DNA from: a virus
DNA: 64,000 nt
Direction: 5' to 3' (one strand)
Virus record (IMG/VR): IMGVR_UViG_3300039109_000042
Coordinates: 1 to 64,000 of that record
A program made the position numbers and the translations under genes. Each line of letters opens with the position of its first letter. Position 1 is the first letter of the stretch. Shown here in pieces: positions 57,162-63,988 of this stretch. The notes under the pieces are model-generated. The model did not search any database, had not been told where the DNA came from, and saw nothing but the letters and a program-made list of their open reading frames with translations.

Positions 57162-57365
57162 GTGAAGATCCGACTTGTTGATGAGGCTGAGGACCACTAC
57201 GTCGAGGTGCCAGATTCCGTTGAGTTCCCCAGGGTGATCATCTACGCAGGCCAAGCCTACCTGTACGACGATCATGGTTTCTACAGGGTGGTGTACTCGC
57301 ACACGATAAAACCAGAACAGCGAACTCATCCAGGTGAGCCAGGATGGAATCCAAATGGCGATTGA
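57162..57365 (+). CDS. Hypothetical protein, GTG start
   Basis: 67 residues, MKIRLVDEAEDHYVEVPDSV, beta-rich (RVIIYAGQAYLYDDHGFYRV). GTG directly after the previous TAG. It overlaps the next frame by 11 bases. No family recognised. Confidence 0.6.
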   Translation: MKIRLVDEAEDHYVEVPDSVEFPRVIIYAGQAYLYDDHGFYRVVYSHTIKPEQRTHPGEPGWNPNGD

Positions 57366-57546
57366 CCCATACTATCCACCGAAGGCAGGCGACAGGAGGT
57401 GGTCTGACTTCTTCGGCTCATTTCTGGAGATGGTCACGTATACTGCCGACAACGACTTCTACTTCAAGGTGATCGACAACCCGCGCTGGCCTGCCGAGAT
57501 GTACAAGAACAAGAGTCGCTGGACAGACCTAAGGGAGCAACCATGA
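57355..57546 (+). CDS. Hypothetical protein
   Basis: 63 residues from ATG at 57355, MAIDPYYPPKAGDRRWSDFF, aromatic-rich. AGGATGG precedes it, which is weak. An ATG seven codons earlier (57334) is an alternative. Overlaps the next start by ATGA. Confidence 0.6.
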   Translation: MAIDPYYPPKAGDRRWSDFFGSFLEMVTYTADNDFYFKVIDNPRWPAEMYKNKSRWTDLREQP

Positions 57547-57692
57547 TACGTCGCCTTGTACTTTGGCTCCTTGATAGGACGTGCGCTATGACCGGTCATG
57601 CCGGCGGATGCTGGCTCCTAAACAGATCTCCGTTGCGCTGGTTATGGTATTGGTCGAGCGGTGTTGTTACAAAGCTGGAGCGATCACCATGA
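57543..57692 (+). CDS. Small hypothetical protein, 49 residues
   Basis: MIRRLVLWLLDRTCAMTGH, then Trp-rich (RWLWYWSSGVVTKLERS). It fills the gap between the previous gene and the NUDIX gene, with ATGA junctions at both ends. A hydrophobic N-terminus may place it at a membrane. Its reality rests on the overlaps. Confidence 0.5.
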   Translation: MIRRLVLWLLDRTCAMTGHAGGCWLLNRSPLRWLWYWSSGVVTKLERSP

Positions 57693-58117
57693 AGCATTAC
57701 GTCTTAGGCCTGGTCTTCAGCCAGCATGAGGGTCGCATCGCCCTGCTCAGAAAGAGACGTCCTGACTGGCAGGTGGGCAAGCTCAATGGGATCGGCGGTC
57801 ACATCGAACCAGGTGAGACACCTCTGCGAGCTATGGTGCGAGAGGCTGAGGAGGAAGTCGGTCTTAAGATGCCAGCCAGATGCTGGGAGGAGATCGCCAC
57901 TTTCAGGTATCCCAGGACATGGGAGCTGTTCGTGTTCAAGACCAATCTACCCCTTCCTACTGAACCCGAGGAGCTCATGGGTCAGGAGGATGAGCAGGTT
58001 GAGGTCCACAGCGTTAACACGTTATACCTGCAAGACTGCATCCCGAACCTTCACTATCTGGTGCAGTTCGCCGTGCGTCGTTATGACGGCGATTACCTTT
58101 ACATGGTGGCCCAATGA
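57689..58117 (+). CDS. NUDIX hydrolase
   Basis: 142 residues from ATG at 57689 after GGAG. Nudix box G37-x5-E43-x7-R51-E-A-E-E-E-V-G58 (GHIEPGETPLRAMVREAEEE). It hydrolyses a nucleoside diphosphate linked to another group; the actual substrate cannot be told from sequence. It may clean unwanted nucleotides. GTG or ATG overlap with the next gene. Confidence 0.9.
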   Translation: MKHYVLGLVFSQHEGRIALLRKRRPDWQVGKLNGIGGHIEPGETPLRAMVREAEEEVGLKMPARCWEEIATFRYPRTWELFVFKTNLPLPTEPEELMGQEDEQVEVHSVNTLYLQDCIPNLHYLVQFAVRRYDGDYLYMVAQ

Positions 58118-58533
58118 AGATGACACCGAACAGATGGGGTCTCGTGGCCATGTTTATCTGGCTCTTTATCCTAGCCTTCGCTATCTGGACAACCCCAGCA
58201 CAAGCTCAGCGAACCTACTGGGTAGTGCCAATTGACACCTTGGCCATCGGTAGACTCAAGCACACACACGTCCAGGTGACAGGTAAGGTGATCTACGTCA
58301 ACGCAGAGACAGATGGTGACATCCACGTTAAGGTAGGATCACCTTCCGGTAGATTTATCATGGCAGAGTGCATCCCTAAGCTACCGTGCGTAAAACCAAA
58401 AGTCGATTCGGTCATCACGGTGTTCGGGATAACGCGTTGGGATCCAGAGCACGGTTGGGCTGAGGTGCATCCGGTAGAGTCTTGGAACTACTATGTTCCA
58501 GCAATGCTAGCTAAGAAGCCGGCTCGAAGGTGA
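58114..58533 (+). CDS. Exported protein, OB-fold-like
   Basis: 139 residues. Signal peptide: MKMTPNRWGLVAMFIWLFIL then AFAIWTTPAQAQR, with cleavage after AQA likely. The mature part (HVQVTGKVIYVNAETDGDIH, then VITVFGITRWDPEHGW) has the strand order of an OB-type fold. Two cysteines (AECIPKLPC) could pair. It is an exported phage product of unknown use, perhaps modifying the cell envelope. Confidence 0.7.
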   Translation: MKMTPNRWGLVAMFIWLFILAFAIWTTPAQAQRTYWVVPIDTLAIGRLKHTHVQVTGKVIYVNAETDGDIHVKVGSPSGRFIMAECIPKLPCVKPKVDSVITVFGITRWDPEHGWAEVHPVESWNYYVPAMLAKKPARR

Positions 58534-59018
58534 TCGAGAATGAGTGGTGGTCCAGGTACATCAAGCCCAGGTGGCATAACCGCGAGAAGAGGTGGGTTGC
58601 CAGGAAGGTGCAGGACGTCACCAACAAGGGCGCACCTGACGTGGATGCCTGCTGGGAAGGCTGTGCAGTAAAGATCGAGCTGAAGTATGCCAACGCGCTT
58701 CCAGCTAGGCCTGACACCAAGGTTACATTCAGCCGCTACAGCAAGGATGAACCCAATAGGCGCACGATCCTGAGCCGCGAACAGGCGAGGAACCTGGGTG
58801 ATTGGCGATCAGCAGGTGGTATCGCCTACATCCTCATTGGCATAGGCAAACAGTGGTGGTTTGTTGACTCCGTCTTCTTCACCAACCCTAACCTAGTTGA
58901 GAACGACGGGGTCACCGTGAAGCGCCTAGATGAGATCGCCCTCCTGTCAGGGTTCCGTGAGGAGCTGCAGATGGTACCTGAGTTCATGGCTCGTAACAAC
59001 AAACTAGGCATCATGTGA
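58530..59018 (+). CDS. VRR-NUC-like nuclease
   Basis: 162 residues from GTG at 58530. G34-x-P36-D37 and E50-x-K52 (KIELKYAN), followed by LSREQARNLGDWRSAGGIAY, form the PD-(D/E)xK core of VRR-NUC or related phage nucleases, often structure-specific. The N-terminus is Trp and Arg-rich (WWSRYIKPRWHNREK). It may resolve replication or recombination intermediates. Start overlaps the previous TGA. Confidence 0.75.
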   Translation: MIENEWWSRYIKPRWHNREKRWVARKVQDVTNKGAPDVDACWEGCAVKIELKYANALPARPDTKVTFSRYSKDEPNRRTILSREQARNLGDWRSAGGIAYILIGIGKQWWFVDSVFFTNPNLVENDGVTVKRLDEIALLSGFREELQMVPEFMARNNKLGIM

Positions 59019-59287
59019 GTGACCGCAGCCTACCAGAAGGTATCGTTAATGTCAGGTTTCATGGCCCAGATGCACCAGGCTATGGCCCTGAGCACTTCGA
59101 CAGGCTCATGACCATTGACAAGGTGGCCGTGGCCATGTACGGCTGTCTCTACGACGAGCTAGGCGACAGTGAGGAGCAGGACCTGGTCATCGCCCACTGT
59201 CTTGGTGAACCAGCCAAGCGTGAGGCGCTACACGTACGTCAGCCCTGGCACCCGCGAGGGCTTCCCAGATCACAACGGAGGATCTAA
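59015..59287 (+). CDS. Hypothetical protein, GTG start
   Basis: 90 residues, MSDRSLPEGIVNVRFHGPDA, with HFDRLMTIDKVAVAMYGCLY then an acidic helix, ending basic (HPRGLPRSQRRI). GTGA junction with the nuclease gene. No family recognised. Confidence 0.65.
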   Translation: MSDRSLPEGIVNVRFHGPDAPGYGPEHFDRLMTIDKVAVAMYGCLYDELGDSEEQDLVIAHCLGEPAKREALHVRQPWHPRGLPRSQRRI

Positions 59288-59288
59288 C

Positions 59289-59570
59289 ATGTCAACAGGC
59301 AACGGAGAAAAGCAGCAAGAGCCAGCACCTGACAGAATTGAGGTGCAGGCTACGATGGACCTGAAGGCTGGCACAGCTACCTTCACCGAGAAGAAGGTCA
59401 ATGGTGTCATCATGCTAGATCCCAAGACGATTGTCATCCCAATCCAAACGCTTATGATCATGGGCGCACAGGCCTTGTTAGCGATGAACGGGATCTCCAC
59501 TGGTGGTGCAGTAAGGGTAACCAAAGAAGGCGCGACTGAGCAACAGGACAAGAGGATCATCACCTCGTAG
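59289..59570 (+). CDS. Hypothetical protein, last gene of the rightward arm
   Basis: 93 residues from ATG at 59289 after GGAGGAT. MSTGNGEKQQEPAPDRIEVQ, then strands (TMDLKAGTATFTEKKVNGVI) and a hydrophobic helix (TLMIMGAQALLAMNGIS). Followed by the 3' element at 59589. Function unknown. Confidence 0.7.
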   Translation: MSTGNGEKQQEPAPDRIEVQATMDLKAGTATFTEKKVNGVIMLDPKTIVIPIQTLMIMGAQALLAMNGISTGGAVRVTKEGATEQQDKRIITS

Positions 59571-59588
59571 GCCCAAAGGCTCGCGTTC

Positions 59589-59609
59589 TCTGTCACTGGG
59601 ATTACGTGA
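59589..59609 (+). repeat. 3'-end element, copy 2
   Basis: TCTGTCACTGGGAT and nearby ACGTGA match 39461-39484. Both copies follow the last gene of a rightward operon. A CCCA and TGGG pair frames part of it, weaker than in copy 1. Confidence 0.6.
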
Positions 59610-59746
59610 GCTCATAGAGTCTCATGAGAAAACTTACCCTCACTCTGAGCGCGAGTCTGGTGACAAAGAACATCATCAGAAAAGTGTCTTTCTTGTAGAA
59701 GAGTTGACCAGGAAAGACCAGCGCGCCAGACGGGCATGACGGTCGG

Positions 59747-59776
59747 TGTACAGCGATAGGCTTGGGTGGCTATGTT
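59747..59776 (+). promoter_or_regulatory. Rightward promoter, phage consensus
   Basis: TGTACA, 18-base spacer, TATGTT. It leads into the gene at 59823 with a leader of about 40 bases. Confidence 0.65.
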
Positions 59777-59822
59777 CCATGAGCTTAAGCAAAGCACCAT
59801 TAAAACCTCTGGAGGAGCTCAC

Positions 59823-59987
59823 ATGCCAAGATTGCTGCGACAGGCTGCTGGTCACCCAACGACCAGCAACGCTCGTCCCCTGGACATCAAGGGACGGAAC
59901 AAGGCAAAGGGTGCCACAAAGCCCACGTACAAGGGACCGACAACGAGCCGTAAGGCTCAGAAAAGGGCGATCACCCGTAGTCGCTAG
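59823..59987 (+). CDS. Small, very basic protein
   Basis: 54 residues from ATG at 59823 after GGAGGAG. MPRLLRQAAGHPTTSNARPL, then KGRNKAKGATKPTYKG and a Lys and Arg-rich end. A nucleic acid binding or virion role is likely by charge. It has its own promoter and is closed by the terminator at 60013, so it is a separate single-gene unit. Confidence 0.7.
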   Translation: MPRLLRQAAGHPTTSNARPLDIKGRNKAKGATKPTYKGPTTSRKAQKRAITRSR

Positions 59988-60012
59988 CATCGGACGGGTG
60001 CTTACGGTTATG

Positions 60013-60051
60013 AGAAAGGCCAGGAGCGTTTTGGTTGCTCCTGGCCTTTCT
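60013..60051. terminator. Strong bidirectional terminator
   Basis: AGAAAGGCCAGGAGC, 9-base loop GTTTTGGTT and GCTCCTGGCCTTTCT form a perfect 15-bp stem. The A and T ends serve both directions. It lies between the rightward gene ending at 59987 and the leftward gene ending at 60070, so it closes both operons. Confidence 0.9.
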
Positions 60052-60069
60052 AGCGTCTGCTGCTTGGAG

Positions 60070-60306
60070 CTAGCTGCGGATGCCCCAGTCTAGCCTGCTG
60101 GCGACACGAGCCAGACACAGTTCATATTGCTCCTCGGCGGCTGTGACTGCCTGACCGACACCCTGATCAGACTCCCAGCCCCAGGTCTGTGCAGCCTCAC
60201 CCAGCTCCAGCAGCAGCTTCTGGTCTAGGTAAGATAGCTTTCGGACACGAGCTGCTGTGTCGGTGTCCATGTGGGCTAGGAGCTGCTTGACCTCCTTCTT
60301 GTTCAT
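60070..60306 (-). CDS. Hypothetical helical protein
   Basis: 78 residues from ATG at 60306, overlapping the stop of the gene upstream (ATGA). MNKKEVKQLLAHMDTDTAA, then helices (RKLSYLDQKLLLELGEAAQT, VTAAEEQYELCLARVASR). No family recognised. Last gene of the right arm before the terminator. Confidence 0.7.
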   Translation of the reverse strand: MNKKEVKQLLAHMDTDTAARVRKLSYLDQKLLLELGEAAQTWGWESDQGVGQAVTAAEEQYELCLARVASRLDWGIRS

Positions 60307-60497
60307 AGGACCGGTATCTCGCGCAGCTCGATGCAGGTCTTGTCCTGGTTGATTGGACAAAGCAACCTGCAGACCTCAAGGATGCCGAGTGCCTTCATCC
60401 ACGTCTTCATGGCCTCGGTGTCACCACCATTTGGCTGTGCTACCTCAAGGCAGTCCTCCAGCGCCTTGAGGTCAGCATCGTACATCTTGGCGATCAT
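60303..60497 (-). CDS. Hypothetical helical protein
   Basis: 64 residues, MIAKMYDADLKALEDCLEVA, helix-rich, with ILEVCRLLCPINQDKTC carrying three cysteines. ATGA overlaps on both sides. Probably follows the DUF932 gene in the same transcript. No family recognised. Confidence 0.7.
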   Translation of the reverse strand: MIAKMYDADLKALEDCLEVAQPNGGDTEAMKTWMKALGILEVCRLLCPINQDKTCIELREIPVL

Positions 60498-61477
60498 GCG
60501 GCGATCGCCTGAAGCAGCTCGACCTTCGCCGCCCGCTTGAGACGTTCACCAGCACCCAGCCAAGCGTTGGTCAGCCTGGCGTTCTGCGTCCGACCGTACT
60601 CGTGGTCGATGTACTCGGTTACCGCGTTGAGGACCCCCCAGGCAGTGTCCTTGGCTGAGGTCAGCAGCGCACCCTTGCCAGCACCCATGAACAGCTCAAC
60701 TACGCGCTGGACAGTTCGTCCTTGCTTCTCCAGCTCTGTGGTCGGATCTGACCCGAAGATGGAGGCCACGAGCCTGACAGCATCCTCCTTCACCAGCGTG
60801 GCCTTGCTGAGAAGCCTGGCCTCGTCCTTGAAGCTGCTGAATCGTTCGGACGCGATCCCAAGCTGCTGCTTGACCTTGTCCTGCCTGGCCTTGTTGAACT
60901 CGGTGGTGTGCCAGATCTTGATGCTGGCCCCTTCGGCACCTAGTGACGCCATAAGGGTATTGGCGCAGACCACCCTGATGGCGGTCATCTTCCCGATCAT
61001 GCCCTTCCCGTACTGGTGCGGGTTCATCAGCATGACATAGCCGAGGACACGATCGCCGCCAGCCAGCTTGAACTCGTCGCTCATCTTGGCCAGCACCCAG
61101 ATCTGTTTCCCGCCATTCAAGGCCCCTGCAGTGTCGATGAACATGTCACCGGCGCCAAGGTACTCCTGGAAGAACTCCAGCACCTCGATGTTCTGGTGTG
61201 GCACGTAGCCCTTGCCTGAGACGTCCAGGACAGCCTGCGTGTCACCGCGGTAAAGCACCTGGTGGTCAGGGTCGGACTTGATCGCGTCCGGTGAATCGCC
61301 GACCTGGAAGAGCACCGGTCTACGCTCGACCTTCCATGCTAGCCCCGCTGCCTTCTGGATCTCCTTGATGCTTGCGCCTTTGGCGATGCTCTGCCCAAGC
61401 CCGTGCCACGGCGTACCTTCCGTGCCCACATAGGCCATGGCGTCTTGGCCTGTGCTGTTGTCAATGTCGTGCGACAT
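60494..61477 (-). CDS. DUF932-family protein
   Basis: 327 residues matching the phage and plasmid DUF932 family (TIGR03299-like). AYVGTEGTPWHGLGQ at the start, YRGDTQAVLDVSGKGYVPHQ and AIRVVCANTLMASL in the middle are characteristic. Members often occur near replication genes and carry no known activity. Here it heads the right-arm transcript, with the leader ATAGTGGAGGTC and the promoter at 61537-61566. Confidence 0.85.
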   Translation of the reverse strand: MSHDIDNSTGQDAMAYVGTEGTPWHGLGQSIAKGASIKEIQKAAGLAWKVERRPVLFQVGDSPDAIKSDPDHQVLYRGDTQAVLDVSGKGYVPHQNIEVLEFFQEYLGAGDMFIDTAGALNGGKQIWVLAKMSDEFKLAGGDRVLGYVMLMNPHQYGKGMIGKMTAIRVVCANTLMASLGAEGASIKIWHTTEFNKARQDKVKQQLGIASERFSSFKDEARLLSKATLVKEDAVRLVASIFGSDPTTELEKQGRTVQRVVELFMGAGKGALLTSAKDTAWGVLNAVTEYIDHEYGRTQNARLTNAWLGAGERLKRAAKVELLQAIAA

Positions 61478-61536
61478 CTGTGACCTCCACTATAGGATGT
61501 GTGGATGCGTCCACACGCGCGTTTTTCTCCTAGCTT

Positions 61537-61566
61537 AATATAACACACTCGACACACCCAGGTAAA
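61537..61566 (-). promoter_or_regulatory. Leftward promoter of the DUF932 gene
   Basis: Minus strand: TTTACC, 18-base spacer, TATATT preceded by TGT. A leader of about 55 bases leads to the ATG at 61477. Confidence 0.65.
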
Positions 61567-61574
61567 TACCTAAA

Positions 61575-61859
61575 TTAAACTAGGTATCTTATGGCCTCGT
61601 ACAGCAGCTCTGGGTCATCTCTGAACATCGCCAAGCCAGTGTTGCAGGCGTCACATAGCAGACTCCGAACCTTACTGGTCTTATGGCAGTGGTCCACTGC
61701 CAGATCGGCCGGCTTCCTACAGATAGCACACCTACCAGCTTGATCAATGATCATCTTGGTATACTGAGTAAACGTGATACCATACTTGATCCTTAGCCAG
61801 TATTTGAGCCGGCTCCGTGCGGCACTTTTCTTTACCTGCTCAGGTGTAAGTCGTATCAT
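61575..61859 (-). CDS. Endonuclease VII-like HNH protein, second copy
   Basis: 94 residues. CAICRK, VDHCHKTSKVRSLLCDACN is the HNH core (D-H-C-H with CDAC), as in the protein at 21254, with YLV at the end. It lacks the N-terminal zinc pairs of that protein. It lies upstream of the promoter for the DUF932 gene and overlaps the next gene by ATGA, so it may be mobile or a resolvase. Confidence 0.8.
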   Translation of the reverse strand: MIRLTPEQVKKSAARSRLKYWLRIKYGITFTQYTKMIIDQAGRCAICRKPADLAVDHCHKTSKVRSLLCDACNTGLAMFRDDPELLYEAIRYLV

Positions 61860-62041
61860 CAGTCGACCCTTGTGACCATCCTGGCAGCATAGGCCACGTG
61901 GCTGGCGAACAGGGAGTCAACCTGCTCCTTTGTCGAGCCCGGCTTCATGCTCCAGTGGGCACCGCACGAGCAGACCGTCCAGCCATCTGAGGCGTAGAAC
62001 ACCGCCCAGTTGATATTGGTATGCTCAACGGGCTCAGCCAA
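61859..62041 (-). CDS. Hypothetical protein, TTG start
   Basis: 60 residues from a TTG at 62041, preceded by GGGAGG at 4 bases; it overlaps the end of the HAD gene by 8 bases. MAEPVEHTNINWAVFYASDG, then WTVCSCGAHWSM, a short cysteine motif, and a helix. A longer reading to 62083 lacks a start signal. Confidence 0.6.
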   Translation of the reverse strand: MAEPVEHTNINWAVFYASDGWTVCSCGAHWSMKPGSTKEQVDSLFASHVAYAARMVTRVD

Positions 62042-62399
62042 TGATCCTCCCGGTGTTTGCCTCAACCCGCCTGGCTCGATCATCCCACAGCTCCAGCATG
62101 TTGAAGTCCTTCTCGCTGACCGCCTCCAGCTCAGTACCGACGTACAGCCTTGTCCAGGTCTTGATTAGCTCTTTCTGGATGTCCCTGAACCCCTGCGGTA
62201 GGTTAGAGGACACTCTGGCAGTCACGATACGAACCTCCCAGCCCTGACGTAACCAGGATCTAACACGGTCAACCATAACCGGCACAGGTCCACCGATCTC
62301 TTTGCCGATGACCAGGTTCTCCTCGTGGAGGCTCAAGGTGCCGTCAAGATCGACACCGATCCAGCCGTTGGTCCTAACCCTAGTGCTAGCGCCCGCCAC
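62034..62399 (-). CDS. HAD-superfamily phosphatase
   Basis: 121 residues from a GTG at 62399. Motif I WIGVDLDGTLSLHEE (D-x-D-G-T) and motif II IVTARVSSN fit the HAD fold; the late D-D pair in LELWDDRARRVEAN is motif IV. It is close to small phage 5'-nucleotidase or polynucleotide phosphatase types. The longer frame to 62549 overlaps a gene with better signals, so the GTG is preferred. Confidence 0.75.
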   Translation of the reverse strand: MAGASTRVRTNGWIGVDLDGTLSLHEENLVIGKEIGGPVPVMVDRVRSWLRQGWEVRIVTARVSSNLPQGFRDIQKELIKTWTRLYVGTELEAVSEKDFNMLELWDDRARRVEANTGRIIG

Positions 62400-62613
62400 G
62401 TTCTCTGGCCTCCTGGGCCCTGGTCTCCTCAGTGATCGGGCGATAGCGACTGTCGCTGATACGACGTTCGAGCGCCTCGATGAAGCTGTCCCACCTAAGG
62501 CAGAGCACGCCCTTTGGCGCCTGGACGATGATCTCGTCGGTTGCGGCATTATACTGGATCATGTGCTTGCTCAGGGCACGTTGGACTGACATGCTGCTAC
62601 TTCTTGCTGGCAT
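62386..62613 (-). CDS. Hypothetical protein
   Basis: 75 residues from ATG at 62613 after CGGAGAG. MPARSSSMSVQRALSKHMIQ, then strands (IIVQAPKGVLCLRWDSFI) and a helix with acidic residues, ending RERGGR. It overlaps the HAD start by 14 bases. No family recognised. Confidence 0.65.
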   Translation of the reverse strand: MPARSSSMSVQRALSKHMIQYNAATDEIIVQAPKGVLCLRWDSFIEALERRISDSRYRPITEETRAQEARERGGR

Positions 62614-62773
62614 CGTTGCTCTCCGGGTATTGGGCCTTGATGGCCTTGTAGATCTCACGTTGTGTGCTGTTCCCCTTGTCGAACCCTGCTACTACCTGCA
62701 TGGGCGTTATGCCAGCCTCCTTGGCTGACATCAACACCTGCTCAATCGCCACTGACATGCGCTTGGTGGTCAT
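62597..62773 (-). CDS. Small hypothetical protein, 58 residues
   Basis: MTTKRMSVAIEQVLMSAKEA, then AGITPMQVVAGFDKGNS and a Lys-rich end. Helical, helix-turn-helix-like in its first two helices. The ATG at 62773 shares a base with the TGA of the gene upstream (TGATG), and the stop lies 17 bases inside the next gene. That fit supports it. Confidence 0.65.
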   Translation of the reverse strand: MTTKRMSVAIEQVLMSAKEAGITPMQVVAGFDKGNSTQREIYKAIKAQYPESNDASKK

Positions 62774-62955
62774 CACGCCGAGGTCACCTGTAGCCCTGGG
62801 TCAAGCTCCAAGGTCAAGTTTGCCTTCAGCACGTCGGCATCCTTGTTGAGGGCTGCTTCATCAGGGAAATGCTTCGCGATAGCTGACCACGCCTCGTCGA
62901 TGTCGTTGCCCAGGACGTTCAGGGTATAGCTGATCTTCACTCGGTACTTGTTCAT
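62773..62955 (-). CDS. Hypothetical protein (KFRIK family)
   Basis: 60 residues from ATG at 62955 after AGGAG. MNKYRVKISYTLNVLGNDID and DEAWSAIAKHFPDEA resemble the product at 47891. C-terminal strand ends LQVTSA. Overlaps both neighbours. Function unknown. Confidence 0.7.
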   Translation of the reverse strand: MNKYRVKISYTLNVLGNDIDEAWSAIAKHFPDEAALNKDADVLKANLTLELDPGLQVTSA

Positions 62956-63209
62956 GTTTCGTCTCCTGGTTTGTGCATGCAGCCTTCGCCGCATCCAACG
63001 GTCATGTGCAGGTTCTCTAGGCGCAGGCCCATGTCGATAGCGAGCGGTTCTTGCTCTCGACACAGTTGGATCATCTCTATAAAGCTGATGGTTGCTGCCT
63101 CCTTGTCGTTCTCCCTGGCGTTCAGGAACTGTTGCCAGAGCAGGATGATCATCCTGCCTTGCAGGGGATCTAGACCAATGAGGCTGACCTTCTTATTGGA
63201 GATTGGCAT
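62952..63209 (-). CDS. Hypothetical protein (TVGC pair, member 1)
   Basis: 85 residues from ATG at 63209 after AGGA. MPISNKKVSLIGLDPLQGRM and the end LHMTVGCGEGCMHK. It shares its helix pattern and the end LHxTVGC with the next gene upstream (63193). The two cysteines near the end may bind a metal. Start at 63224 is an alternative. Confidence 0.65.
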   Translation of the reverse strand: MPISNKKVSLIGLDPLQGRMIILLWQQFLNARENDKEAATISFIEMIQLCREQEPLAIDMGLRLENLHMTVGCGEGCMHKPGDET

Positions 63210-63456
63210 TGTCAGTCCTGTCATGGCAGTGATCAGCGCACCCAACAGTCTTGTGCAGGAAATTTATCTTGGCTACCAGGCCAACCCAGCCATCCTCGCC
63301 CATGTGGTCCCTGGTCTCCTCCAGCATGATCCCGCCGTGGATGACTCGCTCAAGGTCACCGGCGTTAGAGGCAGTGTACTGCAGGACAAGATCCAGCAGG
63401 AACCGAGCCTGCATCTCTGTCAGCTCGCCCAGGATCGTTATCTTACGCTGTGCCAT
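63193..63456 (-). CDS. Hypothetical protein (TVGC pair, member 2)
   Basis: 87 residues, MAQRKITILGELTEMQARFL to HDRTDNANLQ, with LHKTVGCADHCHDR near the end, matching LHMTVGCGEGCMHK of the neighbour. The leader ATAGCGGAGAGTC precedes the ATG. The two look like a tandem duplication that has diverged. Role unknown. Confidence 0.7.
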   Translation of the reverse strand: MAQRKITILGELTEMQARFLLDLVLQYTASNAGDLERVIHGGIMLEETRDHMGEDGWVGLVAKINFLHKTVGCADHCHDRTDNANLQ

Positions 63457-63468
63457 CTTGACTCTCCG

Positions 63469-63774
63469 CTATCTACTGTAGTGGCCGTTTCCAGGTTGGA
63501 AGTAGGCTGTGTCGACGCTCAGGAGCTTACCTTGCCATGCTGTACATACGAGCTGATCTGACTTCCTGCGCCTGATGAACTGCCACCTGCCTGGTGCACG
63601 CTGCACCGCCTCTGACACCCTGTACCTGAGCCCTGGTTCTGCCTGACTACAGGCATGGTAGCTTAGCTGTTTCAGGCTATCCTCCTGCGCCTGGGCTATC
63701 ACCTGGGCTACGAGCGGTTGCTGGCCTGAGATGCACTGACCTACGCCAGCCAGGATCAACGCTCCCAGGAGCAT
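63469..63774 (-). CDS. Hypothetical exported or membrane-anchored protein
   Basis: 101 residues from ATG at 63774; MLLGALILAGVGQCISGQQ is a hydrophobic N-terminus that acts as signal or anchor, with a Cys at 14 but not a proper lipobox. The rest is soluble and polar (YHACSQAEPGLRYRVSEAVQ). Longer readings to 63885 add an Arg-rich part but overlap another gene. Weak RBS (AGG). Confidence 0.6.
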   Translation of the reverse strand: MLLGALILAGVGQCISGQQPLVAQVIAQAQEDSLKQLSYHACSQAEPGLRYRVSEAVQRAPGRWQFIRRRKSDQLVCTAWQGKLLSVDTAYFQPGNGHYSR

Positions 63775-63791
63775 GACGCAACCTAACGTTC

Positions 63792-63983
63792 TTAGGGGTA
63801 GCGAAGACTCAGGATGATCGCGAAGTGCCACGCGAGCCAATCGTCGTAGCCCACTGTGACTCCGAATTGAAATATGGTGTTCCATTCTGCCCTCGGTGGA
63901 ACTAGTTGTGGTGCCTCATCTGGATGCAGGATCGCGTGCTCGGTCGCCGGGTAAGACTCGCCGACAGTCTCCTCGTGCTTCAT
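63792..63983 (-). CDS. Hypothetical protein, possibly leaderless
   Basis: 63 residues, MKHEETVGESYPATEHAILH to AIILSLRYP. A -10 box ends only a few bases before the ATG at 63983, so the start of transcription may coincide with the start codon. GAGGAG lies inside the gene after the ATG. FQFGVTVGYDDWLAWHF suggests strands. No family recognised. Confidence 0.55.
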   Translation of the reverse strand: MKHEETVGESYPATEHAILHPDEAPQLVPPRAEWNTIFQFGVTVGYDDWLAWHFAIILSLRYP

Positions 63984-63988
63984 ACTAC

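Larger units (their letters stand above)
59571..59822. other. Gap before the small basic gene
   Basis: About 250 bases with the 14-base element TCTGTCACTGGGAT (59589-59602) and ACGTGA as in 39461-39484, a short segment resembling R2 surroundings (GCGCGAGTCTGG), and a promoter at 59747-59776. No gene otherwise. Confidence 0.6.
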
